64,000 nt of DNA from Flavobacterium proteolyticum (lineage in GTDB: Bacteria; Bacteroidota; Bacteroidia; Flavobacteriales; Flavobacteriaceae): positions 434,001 through 498,000 of the forward strand of contig NZ_JADFTZ010000001.1 in NCBI RefSeq assembly GCF_015223105.1. Reading direction: 5' to 3'. A program made the position numbers and the translations under genes. Under the pieces are notes generated by a model. It saw only the letters and a program-made list of their open reading frames with translations, was not told the origin of the DNA and made no database searches. Below, piece by piece: positions 41,734-49,368 of this stretch (the first letter of the stretch is position 1; each line of letters begins with the position of its first letter).

Positions 41734-41773
41734 AACCGTAAAGTTAGCAAAGATTTACGCAAGGTTCGCAAAG
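41734..41773 (+). repeat. 40-base element with 9/12/9 spaced GCAAAG words
   Basis: It begins AACC, and G(C/T)AAAG-like words end in G at offsets 10, 19, 31 and 40. The same offsets occur in the left arm at 45076-45115. Confidence 0.7.
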
Positions 41774-41786
41774 GTTATTAAAAGAA

Positions 41787-41820
41787 AAACCCGATAAGTT
41801 TAAAAATTTATCGGGTTTCT
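41787..41820 (+). terminator. Terminator after the DUF4407 gene
   Basis: AAACCCGATAA pairs with TTATCGGGTTT (41787-41797 with 41808-41818), then T-rich sequence. It is close to the terminator at 7559. Confidence 0.85.
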
Positions 41821-41854
41821 TTTTATATTTTTTTGAGCTCTTTGCTATTAAATT

Positions 41855-43057
41855 TTATGGCAAATAAGAATAACCATTTCTACTTTTCCAAAGGAAATAT
41901 TTTTCTAAAATTACTTTATTGATATCATAAATTACATTTGGAATCATAATAGCAAAAGTTCTTGGTTTAAAAAGACTTGTCGATAATAACAATACTTCTT
42001 TTTTACCAGCATCCATAACACATAATCCAGGAATTCTGCCCCAAGCTTTTTCTTTAAGTTTGGTTTTACCTTCGGTAACTCTGATGATGTTTTCGGCTAC
42101 GATTTTACCCGTTTCATCACTTGGGTAACCTGTTTTTGGAGAAGCGAAAGGCACTTTTCCAGGTGTAAATGGAAGTGGAACATTCACAGCAATTCCAGCC
42201 GCCCAAACATTTGGATAATCTACGTGTTGGTAACTGTCTTTAACTGGAATATAACCTGTTGGTGTAGCATGTAATTCCGGAGAATTCGTCACAAACTCAA
42301 CACCAATAAATGGCGGCATCAACATTGAGAATTTATATGGCAACTCTTCACCGTTTGTTAATTTGATTTTATCTTCGGTAACTTCTTCAACTCCAACTTG
42401 TGTTTTGTAATGAATATTAAACATACTCATGAAGGATTTTAGCATGGTTTCTCCCATTGGCATTCCATCGATTCCAAAGTGTCCCAAATAATCTTCAGGT
42501 GTAATCCAATATAAATCAACTTTTTTACGAATATTTTGTTCGCGAAGCCATTTCTCTACATTGAATAAAAACTCGTAAGCCGCACCCATACAACCCGCAT
42601 TTTGAGTCGCACCAATTACAATTGGACCCGGATTTTTCTTGAATTCTTCCAAAGCTTTTCTAGCTTTCATGGCTCCGTTTGGAGTTCCAATATAATGCGT
42701 ATGTTCAGCAACACCTGGTGCTATATCGTATTTCACTTTTGGACCCGTTGCTACTACTAAATGATCGTATTTATAATCACCTTTGTCGGTCGTAACTACT
42801 TGGTTTTTCACATCTACTTTTAAGGCTTCTGCATTTACAAAATCGACTCCTTTTTTAGCTAAAATAGCATCCTTTCTAAAAGAAATATCTTTAATGTCTC
42901 GTCTTCCAAAAGGCACCCAAATCAATGATGGAATAAACAAAAACAAAGGTGATTTATCAATTAATATTACTTTATGTTGGTCTTTACCTTTTCTTTTTAT
43001 CTCTAAGGCTGCAGTCATTCCTGCGAAACTTCCTCCTATAACTACTGTTGTTGTCAT
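41855..43057 (-). CDS. Sulfide:quinone oxidoreductase-like flavoprotein
   Basis: 400 residues. The FAD-binding beginning VVIGGSFAGMTAALEIKR, the second dinucleotide site LVVATGPKVKY and the late VWAAGIAVNVPLP place it in the NDH-2/SQR superfamily. Two cysteines only are present: Cys156 in NAGCMGAAYEF and one near 344 in LCVMDAG. Their spacing matches the redox pair of SQRs that lack the third cysteine. The enzyme would pass electrons from sulfide to the quinone pool at the membrane, but the substrate is inferred. It is transcribed alone. Confidence 0.78.
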   Translation of the reverse strand: MTTTVVIGGSFAGMTAALEIKRKGKDQHKVILIDKSPLFLFIPSLIWVPFGRRDIKDISFRKDAILAKKGVDFVNAEALKVDVKNQVVTTDKGDYKYDHLVVATGPKVKYDIAPGVAEHTHYIGTPNGAMKARKALEEFKKNPGPIVIGATQNAGCMGAAYEFLFNVEKWLREQNIRKKVDLYWITPEDYLGHFGIDGMPMGETMLKSFMSMFNIHYKTQVGVEEVTEDKIKLTNGEELPYKFSMLMPPFIGVEFVTNSPELHATPTGYIPVKDSYQHVDYPNVWAAGIAVNVPLPFTPGKVPFASPKTGYPSDETGKIVAENIIRVTEGKTKLKEKAWGRIPGLCVMDAGKKEVLLLSTSLFKPRTFAIMIPNVIYDINKVILEKYFLWKSRNGYSYLP

Positions 43058-43130
43058 TTTGTTTTAATTTTATAGTGTAAAGTTACCTCATTATCAAAAC
43101 ATTATCTGTTACAAAAGTTACACAAACAAA

Positions 43131-43158
43131 AAAGCCTGAAACGTGAATTTCAGGCTTT
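43131..43158 (-). terminator. Terminator after the PH/SHOCT gene
   Basis: AAAGCCTGAAA pairs with TTTCAGGCTTT around six bases; the minus strand then has a T run. Confidence 0.85.
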
Positions 43159-43178
43159 AAATGACATTTATATTTTTA

Positions 43179-43883
43179 TTATAGATATTTTAAAATATCG
43201 GATTTTAATCGATCATATTCTCCTTGAAGGATTAATCCGTTGTCTAATAATTTTTTATAATTCTGAAGTTTAGCAAATAATTCGTCTTGAGTTAAATGCG
43301 CTAACCCTTTTTCTTCTGAAATTGGAGCCTCAACTTCCGTATCACGAATAACGTCATTTGGTGTCGGCATTAACTCTGCAAAATGCGTAACTTCTTCAGC
43401 TTGAATTTCCTCAACTACTTCTTGGGTTGGCGTTTCAATTGAAGCTTCTGCTTTAACTTCTTCTACAATTGGAGTTGCTACTTTTGGGTTTTTCAATAAA
43501 TCCAATTGCTCTTTAGCGTAAGTATATAATTTTCTCGCTTGATTTTTTGGTAAATAATCAACCGTATGTGTTAAATCAGAATTAGTAGTAAAGGTAAAAT
43601 CAGCTCCTAAAATACCTTCTTTTACAAACGAACCTGCGACATCATCCCAATCATAATCGATGAATTCCATTGACAAACCTAAGTTTTTAGGCTTACATAA
43701 AATGATACGTTTGTTGGTTACCACAATGCTATCTGGAAAAATTGTTACCGCTGGTTTTTTCTGAACCGCAATATAGCCTACTTCTTCATTCGACATTAAA
43801 AGATTCTCCAATTTAGCTGTGATTTTCTCAATAGCTTTTGGATCTTGATCTTCGTTTAATATTTTTTTTAAGTTGTCTATCAT
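43179..43883 (-). CDS. PH-domain protein with SHOCT-like C-terminus
   Basis: 234 residues. Residues 25-130 look like a bacterial PH domain (VQKKPAVTIFPDSIVVTNKRIILCKP, DYDWDDV). An acidic low-complexity linker rich in Glu, Val and Pro follows. The last 35 residues (LFAKLQNYKKLLDNGLILQGEYDRLKSDIL) match the short C-terminal (SHOCT) domain. The function is unknown; such proteins are often regulators or oligomerisation scaffolds. A -10 match, TACTTTTG, lies at 43924-43917 on the minus strand. Confidence 0.78.
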   Translation of the reverse strand: MIDNLKKILNEDQDPKAIEKITAKLENLLMSNEEVGYIAVQKKPAVTIFPDSIVVTNKRIILCKPKNLGLSMEFIDYDWDDVAGSFVKEGILGADFTFTTNSDLTHTVDYLPKNQARKLYTYAKEQLDLLKNPKVATPIVEEVKAEASIETPTQEVVEEIQAEEVTHFAELMPTPNDVIRDTEVEAPISEEKGLAHLTQDELFAKLQNYKKLLDNGLILQGEYDRLKSDILKYL

Positions 43884-43928
43884 GATAGTTACTTTGAATT
43901 TTCTTATTTAGTAGCACAAAAGTAATGC

Positions 43929-44300
43929 CTAATTATCAAATTTTAAGATTTCTTCTTTTACTTTTTTTGTTAAACTTGAAAAAATCAATTCATACGAATG
44001 ATTGATCAGATGAACTACTTTTTTATCTGGGACATCTTCGTTTACCTTCACTGTGTTCCAATGAATTTTACTCATGTGATAGCCAGGAAGAATTCCTTCA
44101 TATTTCTCACGTAATTCTACTGCAACATTTGGATCACATTTCAAATTTAAAGACGGTGTTCCTTTTTCCCATTCGGATAATGAAGTTAGACAAAACATTT
44201 TTCCACCTACTTTAAAAACCAAAGTATCTTCATCAAATGGAAAATGTTCAGTTACGCCTTTTTTGCTCAAACAGAACTCATATAATTGCTGAATATCCAT
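43929..44300 (-). CDS. MmcQ/YjbR-family protein
   Basis: 123 residues with the family pattern: FCLSKKGVTEHFPFDEDTLVFKVGGKMF, LNLKCDP, and PGYHMSKIHWNTVKVN followed by LINHSYELIFSSL. Members have a double-wing DNA-binding-like fold (CyaY-like) of unclear role. It starts eight bases after the cyclase stop, so the two are probably cotranscribed. Confidence 0.9.
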   Translation of the reverse strand: MDIQQLYEFCLSKKGVTEHFPFDEDTLVFKVGGKMFCLTSLSEWEKGTPSLNLKCDPNVAVELREKYEGILPGYHMSKIHWNTVKVNEDVPDKKVVHLINHSYELIFSSLTKKVKEEILKFDN

Positions 44301-44308
44301 TTTGATAA

Positions 44309-45067
44309 TTACTTTTCAATTTTATACAAAACAGGTTTTGATGGTGAAGCATCATTTTCAAACGAAGCGAACTGTAAATTCAATAGATAGCTTCCATCTT
44401 GAATTTCTTGATTAACGTATATTATTTCCGTAATCGTACAATTAAAGCGAGCTTCTTTATTGACTTGGTTTACGTCTTTTACATTCCAAAACGCTTTGTG
44501 TGCTAGTAATTTTCCTTCATCGTGTTCTTTGTCAACGCTAGGTAAATCAATTAACAAATGTTGGATGTCTTTTTCTCTAATAAAAATCGCAGCTGCTTCT
44601 TCTAAGTAAGGCGGATTCGTATTAGAGTAATTCAAATGCTTTTTGCTTTCTGGATTTGGTAAAGTTCTGATGATGATTGCTTCTGGCGAATTATCTTTCA
44701 ATGCTGATTCAACTTGCTCTTTTGTAATAACTAAATCTTCCCCAACCGATTTTGGCTCTACCGAAATCAATTCTGCTGTAAAGAAAAACTGTTTCAAACA
44801 TTGATTTATCGAATAAAAATCACGGGTAATATGTCCTAAACATTCCGTGTGCGTGCCATGCGCGTGAGGATTGAAGAAAATATTATTAAAATTGGTTGAT
44901 GATTTTCCCTCCGAAACTTTTCCTATCCAATCGCCCATTTTTACAGGTTCAATTTCAGGAGCATTTTGATACCAAGCAATTGGATTTTGTTCATTATTGG
45001 TTAATGGAATGGAAATATCAAAAGGTTTTGATAAATCAATTTGTATGTTGTTAATTTTAGCTAGCAT
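44309..45067 (-). CDS. Cyclase/kynurenine formamidase-like hydrolase
   Basis: 252 residues of the cyclase family (KynB-like). The metal-binding block is FNPHAHGTHTECLGH, with His68, His70 and His73. Other family positions are IIIRTLPN, LLIDLPSVDKEHDEGKLLAHKAFW and a final strand EIIYVNQEIQDGSYLLNLQ. The substrate is not certain, since no kynurenine-pathway gene is adjacent. It probably forms an operon with mmcQ-like and possibly hemW upstream, across the inverted 80-base repeat. Confidence 0.85.
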   Translation of the reverse strand: MLAKINNIQIDLSKPFDISIPLTNNEQNPIAWYQNAPEIEPVKMGDWIGKVSEGKSSTNFNNIFFNPHAHGTHTECLGHITRDFYSINQCLKQFFFTAELISVEPKSVGEDLVITKEQVESALKDNSPEAIIIRTLPNPESKKHLNYSNTNPPYLEEAAAIFIREKDIQHLLIDLPSVDKEHDEGKLLAHKAFWNVKDVNQVNKEARFNCTITEIIYVNQEIQDGSYLLNLQFASFENDASPSKPVLYKIEK

Positions 45068-45075
45068 AATAATTT

Positions 45076-45155
45076 AACCACAAAGGTCACAAAGTTTTTC
45101 ACTAAGTTCACAAAGCTTTGCTTTTCGTTGTGCTTTCTTTGTGTTCTTAGAGGTT
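45076..45155. repeat. 80-base inverted element with 9/12/9 spaced CACAAAG words
   Basis: The left arm 45076-45115 starts AACC and has CACAAAG-like words ending at offsets 10, 19, 31 and 40. The right arm 45116-45155 ends GGTT and mirrors this with offsets 10, 19, 30 and 40. There is no loop between the arms. It is related to the single arm at 41734-41773. Confidence 0.78.
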
Positions 45156-45160
45156 CATAA

Positions 45161-46309
45161 TCATTCCAAATTTAGTAAAAATAAGTCGGAAGCTATTCCG
45201 TCACTCAAAAACTTTCCTTTTTTAGTGGTTTTTAAGACAGTCTCGACTTCGCTCGACTTGACAAATTCTAATAATGATTGTTCCATGTGTTTTTTTGATT
45301 GATTTAATAAATAATCTAAATAGGTTTTTCCAAATTCTTGTTCGATTCTTTCTAATGAAACACCCCAAATTGTTCGTAAACCTGTCATAATATATTCGTT
45401 ATAACGGTCGGTTTTGGTTAACGTTTCGAATTCAATTGGCAATTTATTTTCTTGAATCGATTTGATATAAAGCGAATTATTAGAAATATTCCAACCTCTA
45501 TTTTTCCCATCATAACTGTGAGCTGACGGACCAATTCCGATATATTTTTTACCCAACCAATAACTCGAATTGTTTTTTGAGAAATGATTTTCTTTGCCAA
45601 AATTCGATAATTCGTAGTGAATGAATCCGTTTTCCGAAAGTTTATCGACTAAAATTTGGAAATGTTCTTGAGCCACTTCGTCATCAGGTTGCGGAATAAT
45701 TCCTTTTTGAATATACGAATGCAAAGCGGTTTTGGGTTCCACCGTTAACGCATAACTCGAAATATGAGGCACGCCAAAAGACAAAGCAGTTTCGATATTT
45801 TGCAACCATTTTTCATTACTCATCTCGGGAACACCGTAAATTAAATCGATGGAAATATTATCGAAATATTGAGTTGCTGTTTCCAAACACTTCTTAGCTT
45901 CTTCTGCATTGTGCGCACGATTCATGAGTTTCAAATCGTCTTCAAAAAAAGACTGAATTCCGATTGATAATCGGTTAACTTTATTTTTTGAGAGTTCAAT
46001 TATTCGATTTTCATTTAAATCATCTGGATTAGCCTCAACTGTGATTTCAGGATTTTCGACAACTTTATAGTTTCGATACACTTCGTCAATCAAAAATTTT
46101 AAATCTTCAATCGACAATATCGAAGGCGTTCCACCACCAAAATAAATCGTTTCTACTATCTCATCTTGAAATTCACTTTTACGCATTTCAATTTCTTTAG
46201 CCAACGCTAAAACCATTTCGTCTTTCTTCTTCAAATTAGTAGAAAAATGAAAATCGCAATAGTGACATGCTTGCTTACAAAAAGGGATATGGATGTAGAT
46301 TCCTGACAT
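45161..46309 (-). CDS. hemW: Radical SAM heme chaperone HemW
   Basis: 382 residues. The radical SAM cluster motif is CKQACHYCDF (Cys11, 15, 18), followed by YFGGGTPSIL, EANPDDL and NRLSIGIQSF, all typical of HemW, which delivers heme to respiratory proteins. The C-terminal HemN-type domain is present. Near the C-terminus the segment SSEVETV is coded by a TCGA-rich palindromic stretch (45236-45262) that looks like an inserted repeat. It lies downstream of ruvC on the same strand. Confidence 0.95.
   Translation of the reverse strand: MSGIYIHIPFCKQACHYCDFHFSTNLKKKDEMVLALAKEIEMRKSEFQDEIVETIYFGGGTPSILSIEDLKFLIDEVYRNYKVVENPEITVEANPDDLNENRIIELSKNKVNRLSIGIQSFFEDDLKLMNRAHNAEEAKKCLETATQYFDNISIDLIYGVPEMSNEKWLQNIETALSFGVPHISSYALTVEPKTALHSYIQKGIIPQPDDEVAQEHFQILVDKLSENGFIHYELSNFGKENHFSKNNSSYWLGKKYIGIGPSAHSYDGKNRGWNISNNSLYIKSIQENKLPIEFETLTKTDRYNEYIMTGLRTIWGVSLERIEQEFGKTYLDYLLNQSKKHMEQSLLEFVKSSEVETVLKTTKKGKFLSDGIASDLFLLNLE
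45236..45262 (-). repeat. TCGA-type palindromic repeat inside hemW
   Basis: Two TCGA words (45243-45246 and 45253-45256) sit within a GC-richer TCGACTTCGCTCGA core that stands out from the AT-rich gene. It keeps the reading frame. Confidence 0.5.
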
Positions 46310-46321
46310 TTTATTAGTATT

Positions 46322-46373
46322 CAGTCACAGTCGCAGTTTGCAGTACTGAGACCGAAAACTGAGACTGAAAACT
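46322..46373. repeat. Inverted CAGT/ACTG word array
   Basis: CAGT begins at 46322, 46328, 46334 and 46341; ACTG-like words begin at 46345, 46351 (ACCG), 46358, 46364 and 46371 (ACT, then A). The two arms are inverted and contiguous, filling the ruvC-hemW gap. Confidence 0.7.
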
Positions 46374-46926
46374 ATTTTTTAATTCTATCTTCATTCTGTT
46401 TTACAAAAGCATCCCAACCTGAGTAACTTTTCCCCACTTCCACTCGTCCTGAATTGAAAAAATGACAAACTGCTGCTGCCAAACCATCTGTTGAGTCGAG
46501 GTTTTTTGGTAATTCTTTTAAACCTAATAATTGTTGGAGCATTTTGGCTACCTGTTCTTTGCTGGCGTTTCCGTTTCCAGTGATGGCCATTTTTATTTTT
46601 TTAGGTTCGTATTCTGTGATAGGAATATCTCTTGAAAGTCCGGCTGCCATGGCAACTCCTTGCGCTCTTCCTAATTTCAGCATCGATTGCACGTTTTTCC
46701 CAAAGAAAGGCGCTTCAATAGCAATTTCATCTGGATTGTGTGTATCAATTAACTCAATAGTGCGTTCGAAAATGACTTTTAATTTCTGATAATGATTGTC
46801 GTATTTGGATAAAATGAGTTCATTCAACTGCAGAAATTCCATTTTCTTGTTGACTACTTTGATTAATCCAAAACCCATAATCGTCGTTCCTGGGTCAATT
46901 CCTAATATGATGCGTTCGTTTGCCAA
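46372..46926 (-). CDS. ruvC: Holliday junction endonuclease RuvC
   Basis: 184 residues. Catalytic acids are Asp11 in LGIDPGTT, Glu71 in AIEAPFFGKNVQS and the Asp pair in NLDSTDGLAAAVCHFF. The GNGNASKEQVAKML block is the family's DNA-contact region. It resolves recombination junctions with RuvAB, which are not in the window. It is divergent from the flippase-like gene. Confidence 0.96.
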   Translation of the reverse strand: MANERIILGIDPGTTIMGFGLIKVVNKKMEFLQLNELILSKYDNHYQKLKVIFERTIELIDTHNPDEIAIEAPFFGKNVQSMLKLGRAQGVAMAAGLSRDIPITEYEPKKIKMAITGNGNASKEQVAKMLQQLLGLKELPKNLDSTDGLAAAVCHFFNSGRVEVGKSYSGWDAFVKQNEDRIKK

Positions 46927-46933
46927 AATTTTG

Positions 46934-46961
46934 TTTCAAGTTTCAAGTTTCAAGTTCAAAG
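46934..46961 (+). repeat. Period-7 TTTCAAG array
   Basis: TTTCAAG begins at 46934, 46941 and 46948 (exact steps of 7), followed by a degenerate TTCAAAG. It lies in the 54-base divergent gap between ruvC and the next gene. Confidence 0.7.
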
Positions 46962-46980
46962 TTTTCGTTTCTTTGTACCA

Positions 46981-47910
46981 ATGATTTCAATTCCTCACAA
47001 AGCTAAGCAATTCCTTGTTTTTACCATCAAACTTTTGATTGTAATTGGTGCGTTTTATTTTATTTACGACCAAATTGCTGGAAATTCAAAGTTAGAATGG
47101 AGTAAATTCCAAACTTTAGTTTTAGAAAAAACTTCCGTCTTAACCATTATTTTCATTTTACTGTTTAGTGTTGCGAATCGTTATTTTGAGATTTTAAAGT
47201 GGCAGAATTTAGTGAGTTTTATCAAACCAATTTCCGTTAGCGAGGCAAGTAAACAAGTTTTGGGCGCTCTAACTGCTGGAATTTTCACGCCAAATGGTTT
47301 GGGAGAATATGCTGGAAAAGCTATGTTTTTCAAAAAAGAGCAAACTAAAAAAGTGGTGTTTTTAAACTTGATTTGCAACGGAATCCAAATGATTTTGACC
47401 ATTATTTTTGGAACTATTGGATTGATTTTAATTGGGTATTGGAAATGGGCTTTAGCGATTATTGGAATTGCAGTTATATTGTTTTTTGCTTCTATTCTTT
47501 CTAAAAACATCACTATTAAAGGGTATTCCATTCAGAAATTGCTACACAAAATAAACGAAATTCCTAAGAAGATTCACCGAAAAAATATTTTGCTTGGTGT
47601 TTGTCGTTACTTAGTTTTTTCACATCAGTATTACGTTTTATTTTTAGTTTTTGATGTAGATTTACCTTATTTTACTTTGATTAGTTCCATCGCAGCGGTT
47701 TATTTTTTAGCTTCATCGCTACCGAGTTTTCAATTTTTAGATTTTGCTGTAAAAGGGAGTGTGGCGATGTTTTTCTTCGGAAAATATGGTATTAACGAAT
47801 GGATTGTAATTTTCATTAGTACGTTAATGTGGTTTTTAAACGTAGTTTTACCTGTAGTGATTGGCAGTTATTATGTGATGCGATTTAAGTTGAATGACAA
47901 AAAAGCATAA
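46981..47910 (+). CDS. Membrane protein of the lysylphosphatidylglycerol synthase TM family
   Basis: 309 residues with about eight membrane helices, resembling the flippase-type domain of MprF and UPF0104. Typical positions are FSVANRYFEILKWQNLV, ALTAGIFTPNGLGEYAGKAMFF and FAVKGSVAMFFFG. There is no lysyltransferase domain, so a lipid-handling or flippase role is only inferred. The glycosyltransferase 170 bases downstream is on the same strand. Confidence 0.8.
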   Translation: MISIPHKAKQFLVFTIKLLIVIGAFYFIYDQIAGNSKLEWSKFQTLVLEKTSVLTIIFILLFSVANRYFEILKWQNLVSFIKPISVSEASKQVLGALTAGIFTPNGLGEYAGKAMFFKKEQTKKVVFLNLICNGIQMILTIIFGTIGLILIGYWKWALAIIGIAVILFFASILSKNITIKGYSIQKLLHKINEIPKKIHRKNILLGVCRYLVFSHQYYVLFLVFDVDLPYFTLISSIAAVYFLASSLPSFQFLDFAVKGSVAMFFFGKYGINEWIVIFISTLMWFLNVVLPVVIGSYYVMRFKLNDKKA

Positions 47911-47972
47911 CCGATTTTCTTTGTGCAAAAACGAAGTTTTCTTTGTCTTCTCATTATTTTTTCACACTTTTA

Positions 47973-48065
47973 CTATGTTTCTATGTGTTTTAAAATTTAA
48001 CACATAGTCACAATAGATTTTGACTGTGTTGATTTTAGGCGTTTCACTAAACATAACTCACATAG
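47973..48065. repeat. Inverted CTATG/CATAG word array
   Basis: CTATG words at 47973 and 47981, then after an AT-rich centre CACATAG at 48001 and CACAATAG at 48009, and CACATAG again at 48059. The core CTATGTGTT/AACACATAG is a perfect nine-base inverted repeat. It fills most of the gap between the two membrane-protein genes. Confidence 0.6.
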
Positions 48066-48080
48066 AACTAATTTTTAATT

Positions 48081-49184
48081 ATGCTGGAATTGATTCTTGG
48101 AACCGTTTTTCTCATTTACCTCCTGTTCATTAGGCAACTGATTTATGGATTTAATCGAATGAAACGCTTTTCGAGAAAGGAATTCACTTCAAAAACATCT
48201 TTTACCATTGTAGTTCCATTTCGAAATGAAAAAGAGAATCTTCCAAATATATTGCATTCGATTTCTTTGTTGCATTATCCGAAAGAATTAGTGGAAGTTA
48301 TTTTAGTGGATGATGATTCTGAGGATGAATTTAGAATTCAGAATTTAGAATTTAGAATTCAAATAGTAAAGAATGTTCGTAAATCAAATTCTCCAAAAAA
48401 AGATGCGATTGAAACCGCTATTCAAGTTGCCAAAAACGATTGGATTATAACTACCGACGCCGATTGTTTGGTTCAGAAAGATTGGTTGAAAATTTATGAT
48501 CAATATATTCAGGAAAATGAAGTGGAAATGGTAGCTTCTAGCGTTTGTTATATTCCGAAAAATAGTTTCTTATCCGCTTTTCAGAATTTAGATTTCTTGA
48601 GTTTACAAGGCGCTACGATTGGAAGCTTTGGAATCAACCAACCTTTTATGTGTAATGGCGCTAATTTTGCCTATTCAAAATCATTCTTCAAGGAATTAAA
48701 CGGATTTCAAGGTAATGAAACCATTGCTAGCGGTGACGATGTTTTTCTACTTCAAAAAGCGGTTTCAGTTGCGCCGAAGAAAGTTGGTTTTTTATTGGCT
48801 AAAGAAAGTATTGTCGCAACAAAACCAACAGAAACTTGGTCTGAATTATTTCAGCAAAGGGTTCGTTGGGCTTCAAAAAGTACAGGATATTCTTCTATTT
48901 ACGGTAAGTTGTTAGCGCTTGTGGTTTTTGGTGGTAATTTGACTTGGATTTTAAGCTTCTTACTTTGGTTGACAAGTGTATTGGACCAAAACATTTTCAT
49001 GCTTTTTGTCGCTTTGAAATTCCTAATCGATTTTATCTTGATTTACAAAACCGCTAATTTCTTCGAATCGAAATTACAAAATGTGTTAGCGAGTAGTTTG
49101 CTGTATCCGTTTTTTAGTGTTTCGGTGGCGGTGTATTCTTTGTTTGGGAAATATAATTGGAAAGGGAGAAAATTCAAGAAATAA
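48081..49184 (+). CDS. Family 2 glycosyltransferase
   Basis: 367 residues: an N-terminal membrane helix, a GT-A domain and about three C-terminal membrane helices. Motifs seen are TIVVPFRNEKENL, VILVDDDS (nucleotide-binding Asp), TTDADC (DxD), ASGDDVFLLQ and QQRVRWASK (QxxRW). This set suits a processive or lipid-linked sugar transferase. After DDDS the chain carries EFRIQNLEFRIQ, coded by a period-7 AGAA array that looks like an in-frame insertion of the intergenic type seen at 28517. The acceptor is unknown. Confidence 0.9.
   Translation: MLELILGTVFLIYLLFIRQLIYGFNRMKRFSRKEFTSKTSFTIVVPFRNEKENLPNILHSISLLHYPKELVEVILVDDDSEDEFRIQNLEFRIQIVKNVRKSNSPKKDAIETAIQVAKNDWIITTDADCLVQKDWLKIYDQYIQENEVEMVASSVCYIPKNSFLSAFQNLDFLSLQGATIGSFGINQPFMCNGANFAYSKSFFKELNGFQGNETIASGDDVFLLQKAVSVAPKKVGFLLAKESIVATKPTETWSELFQQRVRWASKSTGYSSIYGKLLALVVFGGNLTWILSFLLWLTSVLDQNIFMLFVALKFLIDFILIYKTANFFESKLQNVLASSLLYPFFSVSVAVYSLFGKYNWKGRKFKK
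48333..48357 (+). repeat. Period-7 AGAA array inside a glycosyltransferase gene
   Basis: AGAA begins at 48333, 48340, 48347 and 48354, exact steps of 7, with units AGAATTC and AGAATTT as in the intergenic array at 28517. It keeps the reading frame. Confidence 0.8.
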
Positions 49185-49191
49185 TTTTAAA

Positions 49192-49218
49192 CACGAATTT
49201 CACGAATTAGCACGAATT
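49192..49218 (+). repeat. CACGAATT triple repeat
   Basis: CACGAATT occurs at 49192, 49201 and 49211, just after the glycosyltransferase stop. TATAAG/TGTAAG words on a 9-base step follow near 49230-49245. Confidence 0.55.
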
Positions 49219-49328
49219 GTTTTTAACATATAAGTCATGTAAGTTTTTTGAAGTTGACAACTTTTTTCGAATTAAGTTCATATAAGATTTTGAAAATTAT
49301 TGAAATTTCTTAAATCTGTGTTCCTAAT

Positions 49329-49367
49329 TTGAAATTGAACTTGCCCTTGTACTTGAATTTGCCCTTG
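49329..49367. repeat. Period-6 NNNTTG array
   Basis: TTG begins at 49329, 49335, 49341, 49347, 49353, 49359 and 49365: seven words at exact 6-base steps, ending two bases before the stop codon of the next (minus-strand) gene. Confidence 0.8.
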
Positions 49368-49368
49368 C

